DNA of 64,000 nucleotides, taken from Novosphingobium sp. MW5 (GTDB lineage Bacteria > Pseudomonadota > Alphaproteobacteria > Sphingomonadales > Sphingomonadaceae). Numbering within the stretch: the first letter of the stretch is position 1; every line of letters starts with the position of its first letter. Positions 9,122-16,935 of this stretch are shown here, in pieces. Below the pieces are notes generated by a model that searched no databases, was not told the DNA's origin, and worked only from the letters and a program-made list of their open reading frames with translations. The DNA is taken from contig JAPCWB010000001.1 in NCBI GenBank assembly GCA_025938935.1, forward strand, positions 2,356,001 to 2,420,000, read 5' to 3'. The translations under genes were made by a program, and so were the position numbers.

Positions 9122-10129
9122 ATGCTGCACATTCCTGACGGCTCCATCAAGCTTGCCAATCCCGCCATCGAGCCTCTCCCCAGAGGCGCGAACTTCATAA
9201 GGGCAAAGGCACTTTGGGAGCTGGCCCTCGACATCGCTGGTGATCCATCAATCCCTTACGGCGGCGACCGAGATGTTCGCGTTTCGGTCGGATCTGGCGG
9301 TGGAGCCAGTTGGAAGCCCGCGCTGAGTTTCGCGACGGGCTCCGCCATTATGGCGCACGATGTGGCGGCCGGGAACGTCGATGTAGCGTTCGTGAATCCG
9401 TCTGCGCTGCTTACGCAGGCTTATCGTGGGACAGGACTTTTCGATCGCTCGCTGGACCTCAGGGTCCTGTGGGTTTATCCCTCGTGGGACAGCTTCGCGA
9501 TGGTGATCCATCCTCGCCATCAGGTCCGATGCGTGCGTGACATCGCCGAGCGAAAGATCCCGCTGCGCATGTCAGTCCGCGAGGATCCGACCCACTCGAC
9601 GCTCGTGCTGATTGACCAACTGTTCCGCTATGATGGTTTCTCGATCGAGGACGTACTCTCCTGGGGTGGTGAAATCGTGCCGACGGGCTCGCCTTATGGC
9701 ACCAGCCGCATGCATGGTATTGCTGACGGGACCGTCGATGCCTTGTTCGATGAAGCGCTTGTGGCATGGTTCGATTTCGCGCTTGAGCACGGCTACCAAC
9801 TGCTGGAGTTCACCCCGGGCTCACTGGATGCCATGGTCGACGTCGGTTGGAGGAAGATGACGATCCAGCCAGGACAGTACCAGCAGTTGGCTCGTCCCTA
9901 CGACTGCCTCGATTTCAGCGGTTGGCCGCTTTATTGCCGCGCGGATCTCGACGAGAAACACGTCATCGATGTGTGCAAGGCGGTTGTGGCACGCGAGAAG
10001 CAGATCCCCTGGACGGCCGGCGACTACAAGACGATCAGCCAGGTTTTTCATGAGTGTGAGGAAGCGCCGCGCGATGTCCCCCTCCATCCCGGTGTCGAGA
10101 TCTTCTTGAAAGAACATTTTCATGTCTAA
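9122..10129 (+). CDS. TAXI/NMT1-type solute-binding-fold protein without signal peptide
   Basis: A 335-residue type-II periplasmic-binding-protein fold of the TAXI-TRAP group: the segments VSVGSGGGASWKPALSF, VAAGNVDVAFVNPSALLTQA and a hinge near residue 150 fit that family. Real TAXI proteins are exported, but no N-terminal signal peptide is visible here from the ATG at 9122 (an upstream in-frame start at 9062 adds no hydrophobic leader). No TRAP membrane subunit is nearby. It overlaps by 8 bases the next gene, a 4,5-dihydroxyphthalate-decarboxylase homologue of the same fold. I infer a cytosolic enzyme or partner subunit rather than a transporter component. Confidence 0.6.
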   Translation: MLHIPDGSIKLANPAIEPLPRGANFIRAKALWELALDIAGDPSIPYGGDRDVRVSVGSGGGASWKPALSFATGSAIMAHDVAAGNVDVAFVNPSALLTQAYRGTGLFDRSLDLRVLWVYPSWDSFAMVIHPRHQVRCVRDIAERKIPLRMSVREDPTHSTLVLIDQLFRYDGFSIEDVLSWGGEIVPTGSPYGTSRMHGIADGTVDALFDEALVAWFDFALEHGYQLLEFTPGSLDAMVDVGWRKMTIQPGQYQQLARPYDCLDFSGWPLYCRADLDEKHVIDVCKAVVAREKQIPWTAGDYKTISQVFHECEEAPRDVPLHPGVEIFLKEHFHV

Positions 10130-11120
10130 TGCCGGCGGCCTTCCCCTCTCGATTGCGATTGGCAACTATGATCGTATCCGGCCTATTCGCGACGGACAGG
10201 TCCGCATCGACGGTGTAGACCCTGTCTTCATGCTGCTCGAGCCGGAGGAGATTTTCTTTCGGGCATTTCGCAGTGTTGACTTCGATATCTGCGAGCTTTC
10301 GCTTTCGAGCTTCTCGGTCAAGCAGGCAGCTGGCACCAATCCCTACGTTGGGGTTCCCGTCTTTCCGTCGCGGATGTTCAGGCACAATGCCTTCTATGTG
10401 AACATCAACGCCGGCATCGCCAGGCCTGAGGACCTGCGTGGCAAGCGGATTGGCTTGCCCGAGTATCAGCTTACGGCTTGTGTTTGGGCTCGTATCATTC
10501 TCGACGAATATGGTGTGCGTCCTGAAGATGTAACCTGGGTGCGCGGTGGCATGGAAGAGGCTGGCCGGATCGAGAAGATTTCTCTCGACCTTCCTGCTGG
10601 CGTCAGGCTTGAGAATGCACCTGCTGACAAGACTTTGTCTGGAATGCTCGATACCGGTGAGATCGATGCGATCCTCGGTCCTCGCGCGCCCCGAGCTTTC
10701 GAAGCGGGTGAAGACCATGTGCGCTGGCTTTTCCCGGATCCGGTTGTCGCGGCCAAGGCATGGTATGAGAAGACCGGGATCTTCCCGATCATGCATGTCC
10801 TGGGCATCCGTAAGACGCTGGTGGAGCAGCATCCCTGGCTTCCGTCTGCCGTTGTGAAGGCGTTCAATCAGTCGCGTGACATTGCGGTGGAAGCTCTTTT
10901 CGAGACTGCAGCCAGCCGCATCAGTCTCCCATTTGTCGAGGAGTCGGCGCGCAGTGCGAGGGCCTTGCTCGGACCGGAGCTCTGGTCATACGGCTTTGCC
11001 CAGAACCGGCATGTACTCGAGACTTTCCTCGAACATCATCATCGTCAGGGCCTGAGCAAGAAGCGCCTTTCTCCGGAGGATCTGTTCCATCCGGCGACGC
11101 TTGAAACCTTCAAGATCTGA
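10122..11120 (+). CDS. 4,5-dihydroxyphthalate decarboxylase-like protein (Pht5 family)
   Basis: A 332-residue cytosolic protein resembling 4,5-dihydroxyphthalate decarboxylase: the N-terminal pattern IAIGNYDRIRPIRDG, then FDICELSLSSF, VFPSRMFRHNAFYVN and LRGKRIGLPEYQLTACVW are typical of that family, which uses a solute-binding-protein fold for decarboxylation. There is no signal peptide. It would remove a carboxyl group from a hydroxylated aromatic acid. The start ATG lies inside the last codons of the preceding gene, so translation is coupled. Related proteins also occur as orphan binding proteins in catabolic clusters, so enzymatic function is likely but not certain. Confidence 0.75.
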   Translation: MSNAGGLPLSIAIGNYDRIRPIRDGQVRIDGVDPVFMLLEPEEIFFRAFRSVDFDICELSLSSFSVKQAAGTNPYVGVPVFPSRMFRHNAFYVNINAGIARPEDLRGKRIGLPEYQLTACVWARIILDEYGVRPEDVTWVRGGMEEAGRIEKISLDLPAGVRLENAPADKTLSGMLDTGEIDAILGPRAPRAFEAGEDHVRWLFPDPVVAAKAWYEKTGIFPIMHVLGIRKTLVEQHPWLPSAVVKAFNQSRDIAVEALFETAASRISLPFVEESARSARALLGPELWSYGFAQNRHVLETFLEHHHRQGLSKKRLSPEDLFHPATLETFKI

Positions 11121-11137
11121 CCGGAAGGGATCAACCC

Positions 11138-11830
11138 ATGTCTGTAACAATAGCGCTCGTCACACCGGGAGATTGCAAGAGCCGCGGCGAGGTCTTCTCG
11201 CTCTTGCCGGAGGCTGAGTTGCTGCCGCGGGGCCGCGCGCGACTCCATGTTGTGTCCGCTTCCCTCAATGCGCTGGATATCGCCGGATTGGTGCACGGAC
11301 CGTCAGCGCGCGCGGCCGAGACCGCGCGAATTCTTGCCTATGTCCATGACGGACTTGAGCCAACCGAGTTGGCGACGCTCGCGGATATCAACACGGGGGA
11401 ATGGGCCGGGCTTACCTTGGAAGCACTACGCGCCAAGCCGGAATGGTCGGCATGGCAAGCAGAACCCGACACATTCCAGTTTCCAGGCGGCGAAAACTTG
11501 GCCAAGGCTGGCGAAAGGGCCGTCGCATCCCTCTTCGCCCAGGCTGAGGCAGGCGGGCTTCTGGTTGCCGTGCTTGACCCTGGTCTCATCCGCGCAGTGA
11601 TTGCAATCGTGACCGGCATTCCGTTTGCCGCGGCAACGCGGTTCGATCTGCCGCCGGCGACGTTGACCCTCATTCACGGTGAAGCAATCGGGCAATTGCG
11701 CATTGGCGGCATCGGTCTGCGCGGCGGCTACGGATTGATGGAGCCAACTGATCGCGGCAGGTGGCCTGATCGTGATGCCGTTGGCGAACAGTGGGCCTCC
11801 GGTGGCTATTCGAGGCTGTTCCGCATCTGA
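11138..11830 (+). CDS. Histidine-phosphatase-fold protein lacking the catalytic RHG motif
   Basis: A 230-residue phosphoglycerate-mutase-like protein. The family layout is clear: a GEWAGLTLEAL segment near residue 88, PGGEN near 112 and ARAAETARIL near 57. The defining LVRHGE is replaced by LVTPGD at residues 7-12, so the phospho-acceptor histidine is missing. The second catalytic histidine region, normally SHGG, reads LDPGLIRAVI near 145. Both histidines are therefore gone. It follows the decarboxylase-like gene by 17 bases with the same polarity. The most likely reading is a non-phosphatase that keeps the fold for binding or another reaction; no function can be assigned. Confidence 0.7.
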   Translation: MSVTIALVTPGDCKSRGEVFSLLPEAELLPRGRARLHVVSASLNALDIAGLVHGPSARAAETARILAYVHDGLEPTELATLADINTGEWAGLTLEALRAKPEWSAWQAEPDTFQFPGGENLAKAGERAVASLFAQAEAGGLLVAVLDPGLIRAVIAIVTGIPFAAATRFDLPPATLTLIHGEAIGQLRIGGIGLRGGYGLMEPTDRGRWPDRDAVGEQWASGGYSRLFRI

Positions 11831-11873
11831 TGCTTGCGCGACCTATCGGTAGCTGATGCCGACAGAGCTGGCC

Positions 11874-11896
11874 GTTTTGGGTTCGAACGACAAAAC
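11874..11896. promoter_or_regulatory. 6-11-6 dyad upstream of the aldehyde dehydrogenase
   Basis: GTTTTG, 11 bases, CAAAAC; the spacer itself contains the palindrome GTTCGAAC (11881-11888). It lies about 170 bases before the aldehyde dehydrogenase start. The layout resembles a LysR-type T-N11-A site. Confidence 0.4.
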
Positions 11897-11956
11897 CTTC
11901 GAAAGACCATTTGCTCCGGAAATTGTGCCTTTTCACCGAGGAAATCTGTGAAGCTG

Positions 11957-11979
11957 TTTTGCTCAGAGGCGGTGCAAAA
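11957..11979. promoter_or_regulatory. Second 6-11-6 dyad upstream of the aldehyde dehydrogenase
   Basis: TTTTGC, 11 bases, GCAAAA, about 90 bases before the start codon and 83 bases after the first dyad. The shared TTTTG/CAAAA arms suggest a pair of sites for one regulator. Confidence 0.4.
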
Positions 11980-12068
11980 TCCACCAAATGGACAGCGCTC
12001 GAGATGCTAGAGTGGAACTATCGCCTTTGCAGCCTATCGGCAGCCAAGCACTTCAAGGAGATTCTTCG

Positions 12069-13523
12069 ATGAAGCCTCAAACCGTTGAGGGTTATACCCC
12101 ACTGGCATTGTACATTGCTGGTGAATGGACCCAAGGTTCGGGAACGGGCGGCGAAGCCGTACTCGATCCTGCCCTTGGTTCAGAAATCGGCTGGCTTCCC
12201 CATGCCACATCAGTTGAACTCGATGCTGCGCTGGCGTCAGCCGACCGCGGTTTCGCTGTCTGGCGCAAGTCAAGCCCGCAACAGCGTTGCAAAGTCCTGG
12301 GCGCTGCGGCGGCATTGCTGCGCGAAAGGGGGGCCAAGATCGCACGAATTTGCGCGCTGGAGGAAGGCAAGACCATCGGCGAGGCGATGTGGGAAATCAA
12401 TTTCACCGCAGATCGCATCGAATGGCTAGGTGAGGAAGCCAAGCGACTGACGGGAACAGTTCTGCCCAAGGGTTTTTTCGGGGATGAACGCCGCCTGGTT
12501 CCCGAGCCGGTTGGCCCCGTTCTCGCGATGTCGCCCTGGAACCTTCCGATCATGATGCCGGGCAGCAAGATTGCATGCGCGCTTGCCGCCGGATGTTCCG
12601 TGATCGTGAAGCCGTCCGAAGAAACGCCTGGCACCGGCGTCGAGCTGGTGCGCTGCTTTGTTGATGCGGGCGTTCCGGCTAATGTGATCAATCTTGTCTA
12701 CGGTGCTCCAGCCGAGGTTTCGACCCGGCTCATCGAGTCACCTGTCATCCGCAAGGTATCTTTCACCGGACCTCTGGCAGTCGGTAAGTTGCTTTATCGT
12801 CAATGCGCTGATGGCATGAAGAAGATGACCATGGAACTTGGCGGTCACGCACCGGTGATCGTGTTTGACGATGTCGACGTTGATGCTGTCGTGGCAAAGA
12901 CAGTCCAGTCAAAGTTCAGCAACGCGGGGCAGATGTGCATCGCGCCGACGCGCTTCTACGTTCATGACCGTATTGCCGACGCGTTCGCCGAACGCTTTAC
13001 GGCCGCCTCTGCTGCACTCAAGGTCGGGAACGGGCTCGACAAGGAAACGCAGATGGGGCCTCTTGCCAATGCCCGCCGGGTCGATGGCACCGAGGCCATG
13101 ATTGCCGATGCCCTGGACCGCGGCGCTAAGCTCAGGACAGGCGGCAAGCGCATCGGCAATACGGGCTTCTTCTTTGAGCCGACCGTGCTTAGCGATGTCC
13201 CGAATGAAGCGCGGCCGATGTGGGACGAGCCGTTTGGTCCAATCGCCATGATCAACCGTTGGGACAACCTTGAGAATGTCATCGCAGAGGCGAACCGGTT
13301 GCCGTTCGCTCTTGGCGCCTACGCATTCACGCGGTCACAGAAGAATGCCCAGATCATGACGGAAGAGATCGAGACCGGTATGATCGCCATCAACATGGCC
13401 CATGTCGGCGGATACGATGCTCCTTTCGGTGGAATCAAGGAATCGGGTATCGGGCGGGAAAGCGGTGCTGAAGGGCTGCGCGAGTACCTCGACAACAAGC
13501 TCGTGACGCAGATGAACCTTTGA
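12069..13523 (+). CDS. NAD(P)-dependent aldehyde dehydrogenase (SSADH/aryl-aldehyde type)
   Basis: A 484-residue aldehyde dehydrogenase with the full catalytic set: SPWNLPIMM near residue 156, KPSEETP near 181, general-base Glu in MELGGHAPV near 257 and nucleophile Cys in NAGQMCIAPTR near 291. The C-terminal FGGIKESGIGRESG is typical of the succinate-semialdehyde and vanillin/salicylaldehyde dehydrogenase branch. The start at 12069 is favoured over an in-frame start at 11988 because AGGAGA sits 9 bases before it. It would oxidise an aldehyde released in ring degradation to the acid, for example after the hydratase-aldolase step; the exact substrate is open. The NuoF-like gene follows after 42 bases. 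Confidence 0.85.
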   Translation: MKPQTVEGYTPLALYIAGEWTQGSGTGGEAVLDPALGSEIGWLPHATSVELDAALASADRGFAVWRKSSPQQRCKVLGAAAALLRERGAKIARICALEEGKTIGEAMWEINFTADRIEWLGEEAKRLTGTVLPKGFFGDERRLVPEPVGPVLAMSPWNLPIMMPGSKIACALAAGCSVIVKPSEETPGTGVELVRCFVDAGVPANVINLVYGAPAEVSTRLIESPVIRKVSFTGPLAVGKLLYRQCADGMKKMTMELGGHAPVIVFDDVDVDAVVAKTVQSKFSNAGQMCIAPTRFYVHDRIADAFAERFTAASAALKVGNGLDKETQMGPLANARRVDGTEAMIADALDRGAKLRTGGKRIGNTGFFFEPTVLSDVPNEARPMWDEPFGPIAMINRWDNLENVIAEANRLPFALGAYAFTRSQKNAQIMTEEIETGMIAINMAHVGGYDAPFGGIKESGIGRESGAEGLREYLDNKLVTQMNL

Positions 13524-13565
13524 TCCAGTTCCAGCGCCACGCGAAGGCGAAAACGAAAGAACGCC

Positions 13566-14828
13566 ATGTCCATTGAAAGCAAGCGCCTGCTCGATCCAGC
13601 CTTTGGCGGGACGAGTATGCCCGCAGACGGGTACTCTGGACTTGAGCAGGTGCGTTCGCTGGGGGCGGACTGGTATCTTGGCCAGCTTGCTGCATCAGGC
13701 TTGCGGGGCAGGGGAGGCGGCGCCTTCCCGGCATCGATGAAGTGGAATGCGGTCGCCCGCCAGCCTGGACCTCGTCATGTTGTGATCAACGGCGAGGAAG
13801 GTGAACCAGCCTCCTGGAAGGATCGCTGGCTGCTTCGCCACCGGCCGCATCTCGTTCTTGAGGGCGCACTTTGTGCAGCTCAGTCTATCGGTGCTGAAAC
13901 CGTATGGTTCTATGTCTCGGATGCGCCTACTGCGGCACTGCTTGAGAAACTTGTTGCAGACAGTGCCGGCGGTTCCCCCGGTGTCGTCATCAGGGTTAGT
14001 CTGGTACCGGGCGCCTATGTGGCAGGCGACGAGAGCTCTGCGGTGAGTTTCATCAGCGGAGGCAAAGCACTCCCCTTCATGAAGCCGCCGCGGCCTTCGG
14101 ACAAAGGGGTCAACGGGCAGCCAACCCTTGTCAACAACGTAGAGACCTTCGCCAATGCAGCGCTCGTGGCCAGGTATGGTGCCGAGTGGTTTCGTGAGGA
14201 AGGAACCCAGGCGTCGCCGGGAACTTTCCTCGCCTGTATCGGTGGTGATGTGGCGGAACCCAGGCTCCTGGAAGTCTCTTATGGAACGCCTCTTCCGGAC
14301 ATTCTGCGCCACGCCTGTGTAGACCGCGGTTCCATTCATGGCGTGCTGATGGGCGGATACTTCTCCGGCTTCATGCCCGAAGCACTGCTTGATCAGCCGG
14401 CCTGCGACGAAGCTCTCAAACCGCTCGGATTTGCGGTTGGCAATGGAACCTTCTCCGTCGTGGCGAAGACCCGTTGTCCGGTTTCGGTTATCGCTGACCT
14501 TCTCGCCTTTTTCTCGCGAGAAAGTGCAGGCCAGTGCGGCGTTTGCGTCAATGGGACGCAGGATATGCTCAAGGCTGCTGTCGCTCTGCGGGAGGGCAAG
14601 GGTAGTCAGCAGAACATTGAGCGGCTTGCTCATCTTGGCCGCGTCCTGATGCGACGGGGAGCCTGCAGCATGCTCGATGCCGCAGCGATGGTGGCCGCGC
14701 GCGCGATCGAGCACTTTCTTCCGGAACTGGAAGCGCATCTCGGAGTGAGCTGCCCAAAGTGTGCAGAGCGACCGCTCGATTTTGCTGGTGGCTTTGCAAT
14801 TGGCGACGTCGAGCAGTTGCTCGCCTGA
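13566..14828 (+). CDS. Orphan NuoF-like NADH/FMN flavoprotein with altered Fe-S motif
   Basis: A 420-residue homologue of complex I subunit NuoF or formate dehydrogenase beta. NADH-site SGLRGRGGGAFPASMKW lies near residues 44-60, FMN-site NGEEGEP near 75, AYVAGDESSAV near 153 and an SLBB-like region near 230. The cluster motif, normally SCGxCxPCRxG, reads SAGQCGVCVNG near 320, so the first cysteine is Ala; a later Cys (RRGACSM) and an added CPKC near residue 396 are present. No NuoE or NuoG partner is next to it; complete formate dehydrogenase subunits lie elsewhere in the window. It probably passes electrons between NAD(H) and a partner such as a Rieske ferredoxin or the molybdenum hydroxylase. 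Confidence 0.75.
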   Translation: MSIESKRLLDPAFGGTSMPADGYSGLEQVRSLGADWYLGQLAASGLRGRGGGAFPASMKWNAVARQPGPRHVVINGEEGEPASWKDRWLLRHRPHLVLEGALCAAQSIGAETVWFYVSDAPTAALLEKLVADSAGGSPGVVIRVSLVPGAYVAGDESSAVSFISGGKALPFMKPPRPSDKGVNGQPTLVNNVETFANAALVARYGAEWFREEGTQASPGTFLACIGGDVAEPRLLEVSYGTPLPDILRHACVDRGSIHGVLMGGYFSGFMPEALLDQPACDEALKPLGFAVGNGTFSVVAKTRCPVSVIADLLAFFSRESAGQCGVCVNGTQDMLKAAVALREGKGSQQNIERLAHLGRVLMRRGACSMLDAAAMVAARAIEHFLPELEAHLGVSCPKCAERPLDFAGGFAIGDVEQLLA

Positions 14829-14859
14829 ACAGCAGTCAATTGAAGTCAGGGGCGTATGG

Positions 14860-15345
14860 ATGGACAGGCAGACCTATCTTCAGGAACTTGAGAAAGCCTA
14901 TCGCGATGAGCTCGTAGGCCATGCGATTGCCGAGGCACTTCTCCAAAAATCTGGCCCGTCCTGGCCGAATCAAGAAATCATGCGCCAAATGGCCCAATTG
15001 GAGAAGGCGACGGCCGAAGTGCTGAAACCTCTCATACTGCGCCATAATCTTGTTGACCCGGATACCGAGCTGATCCGCCAGGAAGGTGTATTCGTGGCAC
15101 AGAGCACGGCCAGCTGGACCGAACTGACAGCCTTTTTCAGGGAGGCTCTTCCGCCGATTGTGGAAACGTTCAAGCAGATGCTCGAGGCTTGCGACGAGCA
15201 CGATTTCGGCCGCATCGAATTTCTCGTACGCCACGAGATCGCCTTGCTTGATCTTGCGCTTGCGCAGGATGACGGAGAGCTGGCATGTGCCACTCGTGTT
15301 CTGGGCGGTCTGATCGAAGAACGCAAAAAGTTCGCTGATCACTGA
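14860..15345 (+). CDS. Small all-helical protein of unknown function
   Basis: A 161-residue acidic, helix-rich protein. I do not recognise the family. Glu and His residues spaced as in ferritin-like or hemerythrin-like bundles occur (ELVGH near 17-21, LRH near 57, RIEFLVRHE near 127), which would allow a metal site, but this is a pattern only. It begins 31 bases after the NuoF-like gene in the same direction, so the two are likely co-expressed. The ATG at 14860 is used; an ATG at 14856 is in another frame. Its 3' end overlaps the convergent endonuclease-like gene by seven bases. Confidence 0.5.
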   Translation: MDRQTYLQELEKAYRDELVGHAIAEALLQKSGPSWPNQEIMRQMAQLEKATAEVLKPLILRHNLVDPDTELIRQEGVFVAQSTASWTELTAFFREALPPIVETFKQMLEACDEHDFGRIEFLVRHEIALLDLALAQDDGELACATRVLGGLIEERKKFADH

Positions 15346-16013
15346 GCCGAGCGTTTGTCCGGCGCCCGTTTTACGATCCCCGTGCATTGGTTTGCAACCT
15401 GACACGCCCCGCACTTTGGCTTGCGTGTTTGGCAGACTGTTCGCGCGTGCTCGATCATCCAGTGGTGAGCGCGGACACTTTCCTCGGCGTTCAACCTAGC
15501 TGAGAGTGCATGTTCGAAATCGGCTGCCCTGGAGCATGAACTCCCGGTTAGTCTCCGGCAAAGGCGCAGCACGTGGCTGTCGAAGGCAATCGTTGGTTCG
15601 TTATGAGCCAGGTTGAGAAACAGGCGAGCGATCTTGGGCCCTATTCCCGGCAGATCTTCGAGTTCCTTCTGGTCTTCCGGTACGATGCCGCCATGCCGAT
15701 CATTCAGAGCGAAGCTCAATTGCACGAGTCTGCTCGCCTTCGACACGGGATAGGCAACACCGCTGATCGCCGTGATGATCCGCTCGACTCCGATCGTCGC
15801 GAGCTGGTCTGGCGTGCGAGCAATGGAGGCTAGGCTTGCGAGGGCCTGTTCAGCGACTTCAGTCCGTGTTCGCTGGGTCAGAAGAAGACCCATCAGCAAG
15901 GTGAATTCGCTGTCGGCTCCTCGCAAGGCGCAATGCGCTTCCGGATAGTGAGCCCCCAGGGTTCGTACAGCAGCCGCAAGCCTCTCTGTTTGTCCCTTGG
16001 TCAGACCTGCCAT
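15339..16013 (-). CDS. Endonuclease III-like DNA glycosylase/AP lyase
   Basis: A 224-residue HhH-GPD protein. The helix-hairpin-helix LPGIGPKIARLF carries the catalytic Lys, and the following FDSHVLRLCRRL carries the catalytic Asp. A C-x6-C-x2-C-x5-C motif near the C-terminus (CQTRKPKCGACQVANQC) binds the 4Fe-4S cluster of Nth. LLTQRT replaces the usual LSAQ(A/T)D, so this is a diverged subgroup rather than housekeeping nth. The ATG at 16013 is chosen because the upstream in-frame start at 16046 is a TTG without a ribosome site. It lies 29 bases after the deacetylase-like gene and may be co-transcribed. Confidence 0.75.
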   Translation of the reverse strand: MAGLTKGQTERLAAAVRTLGAHYPEAHCALRGADSEFTLLMGLLLTQRTRTEVAEQALASLASIARTPDQLATIGVERIITAISGVAYPVSKASRLVQLSFALNDRHGGIVPEDQKELEDLPGIGPKIARLFLNLAHNEPTIAFDSHVLRLCRRLTGSSCSRAADFEHALSARLNAEESVRAHHWMIEHARTVCQTRKPKCGACQVANQCTGIVKRAPDKRSAQ

Positions 16014-16042
16014 GCCTGCGTTCTGTCGGGGCCTGCGCCCGC

Positions 16043-16921
16043 TCAAGGTAAGGATGAGCGCTGGCTGCGGTAGGCGTCGACAATCTCGCTACCTGTGGCG
16101 AGCCAGACCTTGTCATGGCCGCAGATGTGCGCGATCGCCTCCTCGAGCATGTCGATGCGGTGAGGCAAACCAGTGAGATAGGGGTGCAGCGCGATGGCCA
16201 TCACCTTGCCGGTGTCATCGCGTTCGGCTTCGCGATAGAGGACATCGAAGCTCCGTACGATCATGTCGCGAAACTGTTCCGGGCTCTTCATCTGACGCGA
16301 AAAGACCGGCAGATCGTTAAGCTCATGTGCGTACTGGACTACCGTCATCTCGCGGCCATCCTCGAGGGTCATGGTCAGAGGCTGGTCATCGTTGCACCAG
16401 TCGCAGATGTAGTCGATCCCGGCATCCGCGAGATATCCCAGGGTGGACCAGGTTTCCTTAAGCGCCGGAGACAGCCAGCCCCGCGGCTTTCGTCCTGTGG
16501 AGCGCGTGATAATCTCCATCGATCGCTCGATCGCTTCTTTTTGCGCTTCCTCTGTGAGATCGGTGAAATGGATCGCATTGGTGGTCGAGTGGCCCATCCA
16601 CTCCCATCCACGCTTTTCACCTTCTTCGATGATGCGGGGGTGCTGGATGCAGATATCGCTATTGAGGCAAACGGTTGCGCGAATGTTGTAGCGATCGAGA
16701 AGGTCCATCATTCGCCAGACCCCGACGCGATTGCCATAGTCCCGTTCGGCCCAGCCAGGCACATTGGGAGCGGGCATGCCGGCAAGTTTTCCGTCGAGCG
16801 GGAAGAATTCGATATTGGGACCGACCCAGAATGCGATCCTCGCGCCGTTTGGCCAGCGCAAGGGAGGCCGGTCGATGATCGCCGAATAGGGGAAGGGCGC
16901 ATAGGGAGCCTTGGGGAGCAT
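16043..16921 (-). CDS. Polysaccharide deacetylase-family hydrolase (PuuE/allantoinase-like)
   Basis: A 292-residue NodB-fold protein of the long subgroup that includes PuuE allantoinase and related C-N hydrolases. It shows IAFWVGPNIEFFPLDG near residue 29, RMMDLLDRYNIRATVCLN near 69-86, the metal-side HSTTNAIHF near 111, and LHPYLTGLPHRI near 245. No signal peptide is visible, so it is cytosolic. The folD gene lies upstream on the same strand (14-base gap) and the endonuclease-like gene downstream. In this setting it may hydrolyse an amide or lactone intermediate; no substrate can be named. Confidence 0.7.
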   Translation of the reverse strand: MLPKAPYAPFPYSAIIDRPPLRWPNGARIAFWVGPNIEFFPLDGKLAGMPAPNVPGWAERDYGNRVGVWRMMDLLDRYNIRATVCLNSDICIQHPRIIEEGEKRGWEWMGHSTTNAIHFTDLTEEAQKEAIERSMEIITRSTGRKPRGWLSPALKETWSTLGYLADAGIDYICDWCNDDQPLTMTLEDGREMTVVQYAHELNDLPVFSRQMKSPEQFRDMIVRSFDVLYREAERDDTGKVMAIALHPYLTGLPHRIDMLEEAIAHICGHDKVWLATGSEIVDAYRSQRSSLP

Positions 16922-16935
16922 GTTCGGGTCCTGTC

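Noticed and set aside
9122..10129. TRAP transporter substrate-binding subunit
   Set aside because: No signal peptide and no TRAP membrane subunit nearby; it is kept as a binding-fold protein of unknown role.
13695..14738. 347-residue antisense frame over the NuoF-like gene
   Set aside because: No family similarity; the sense frame has NADH and FMN motifs.
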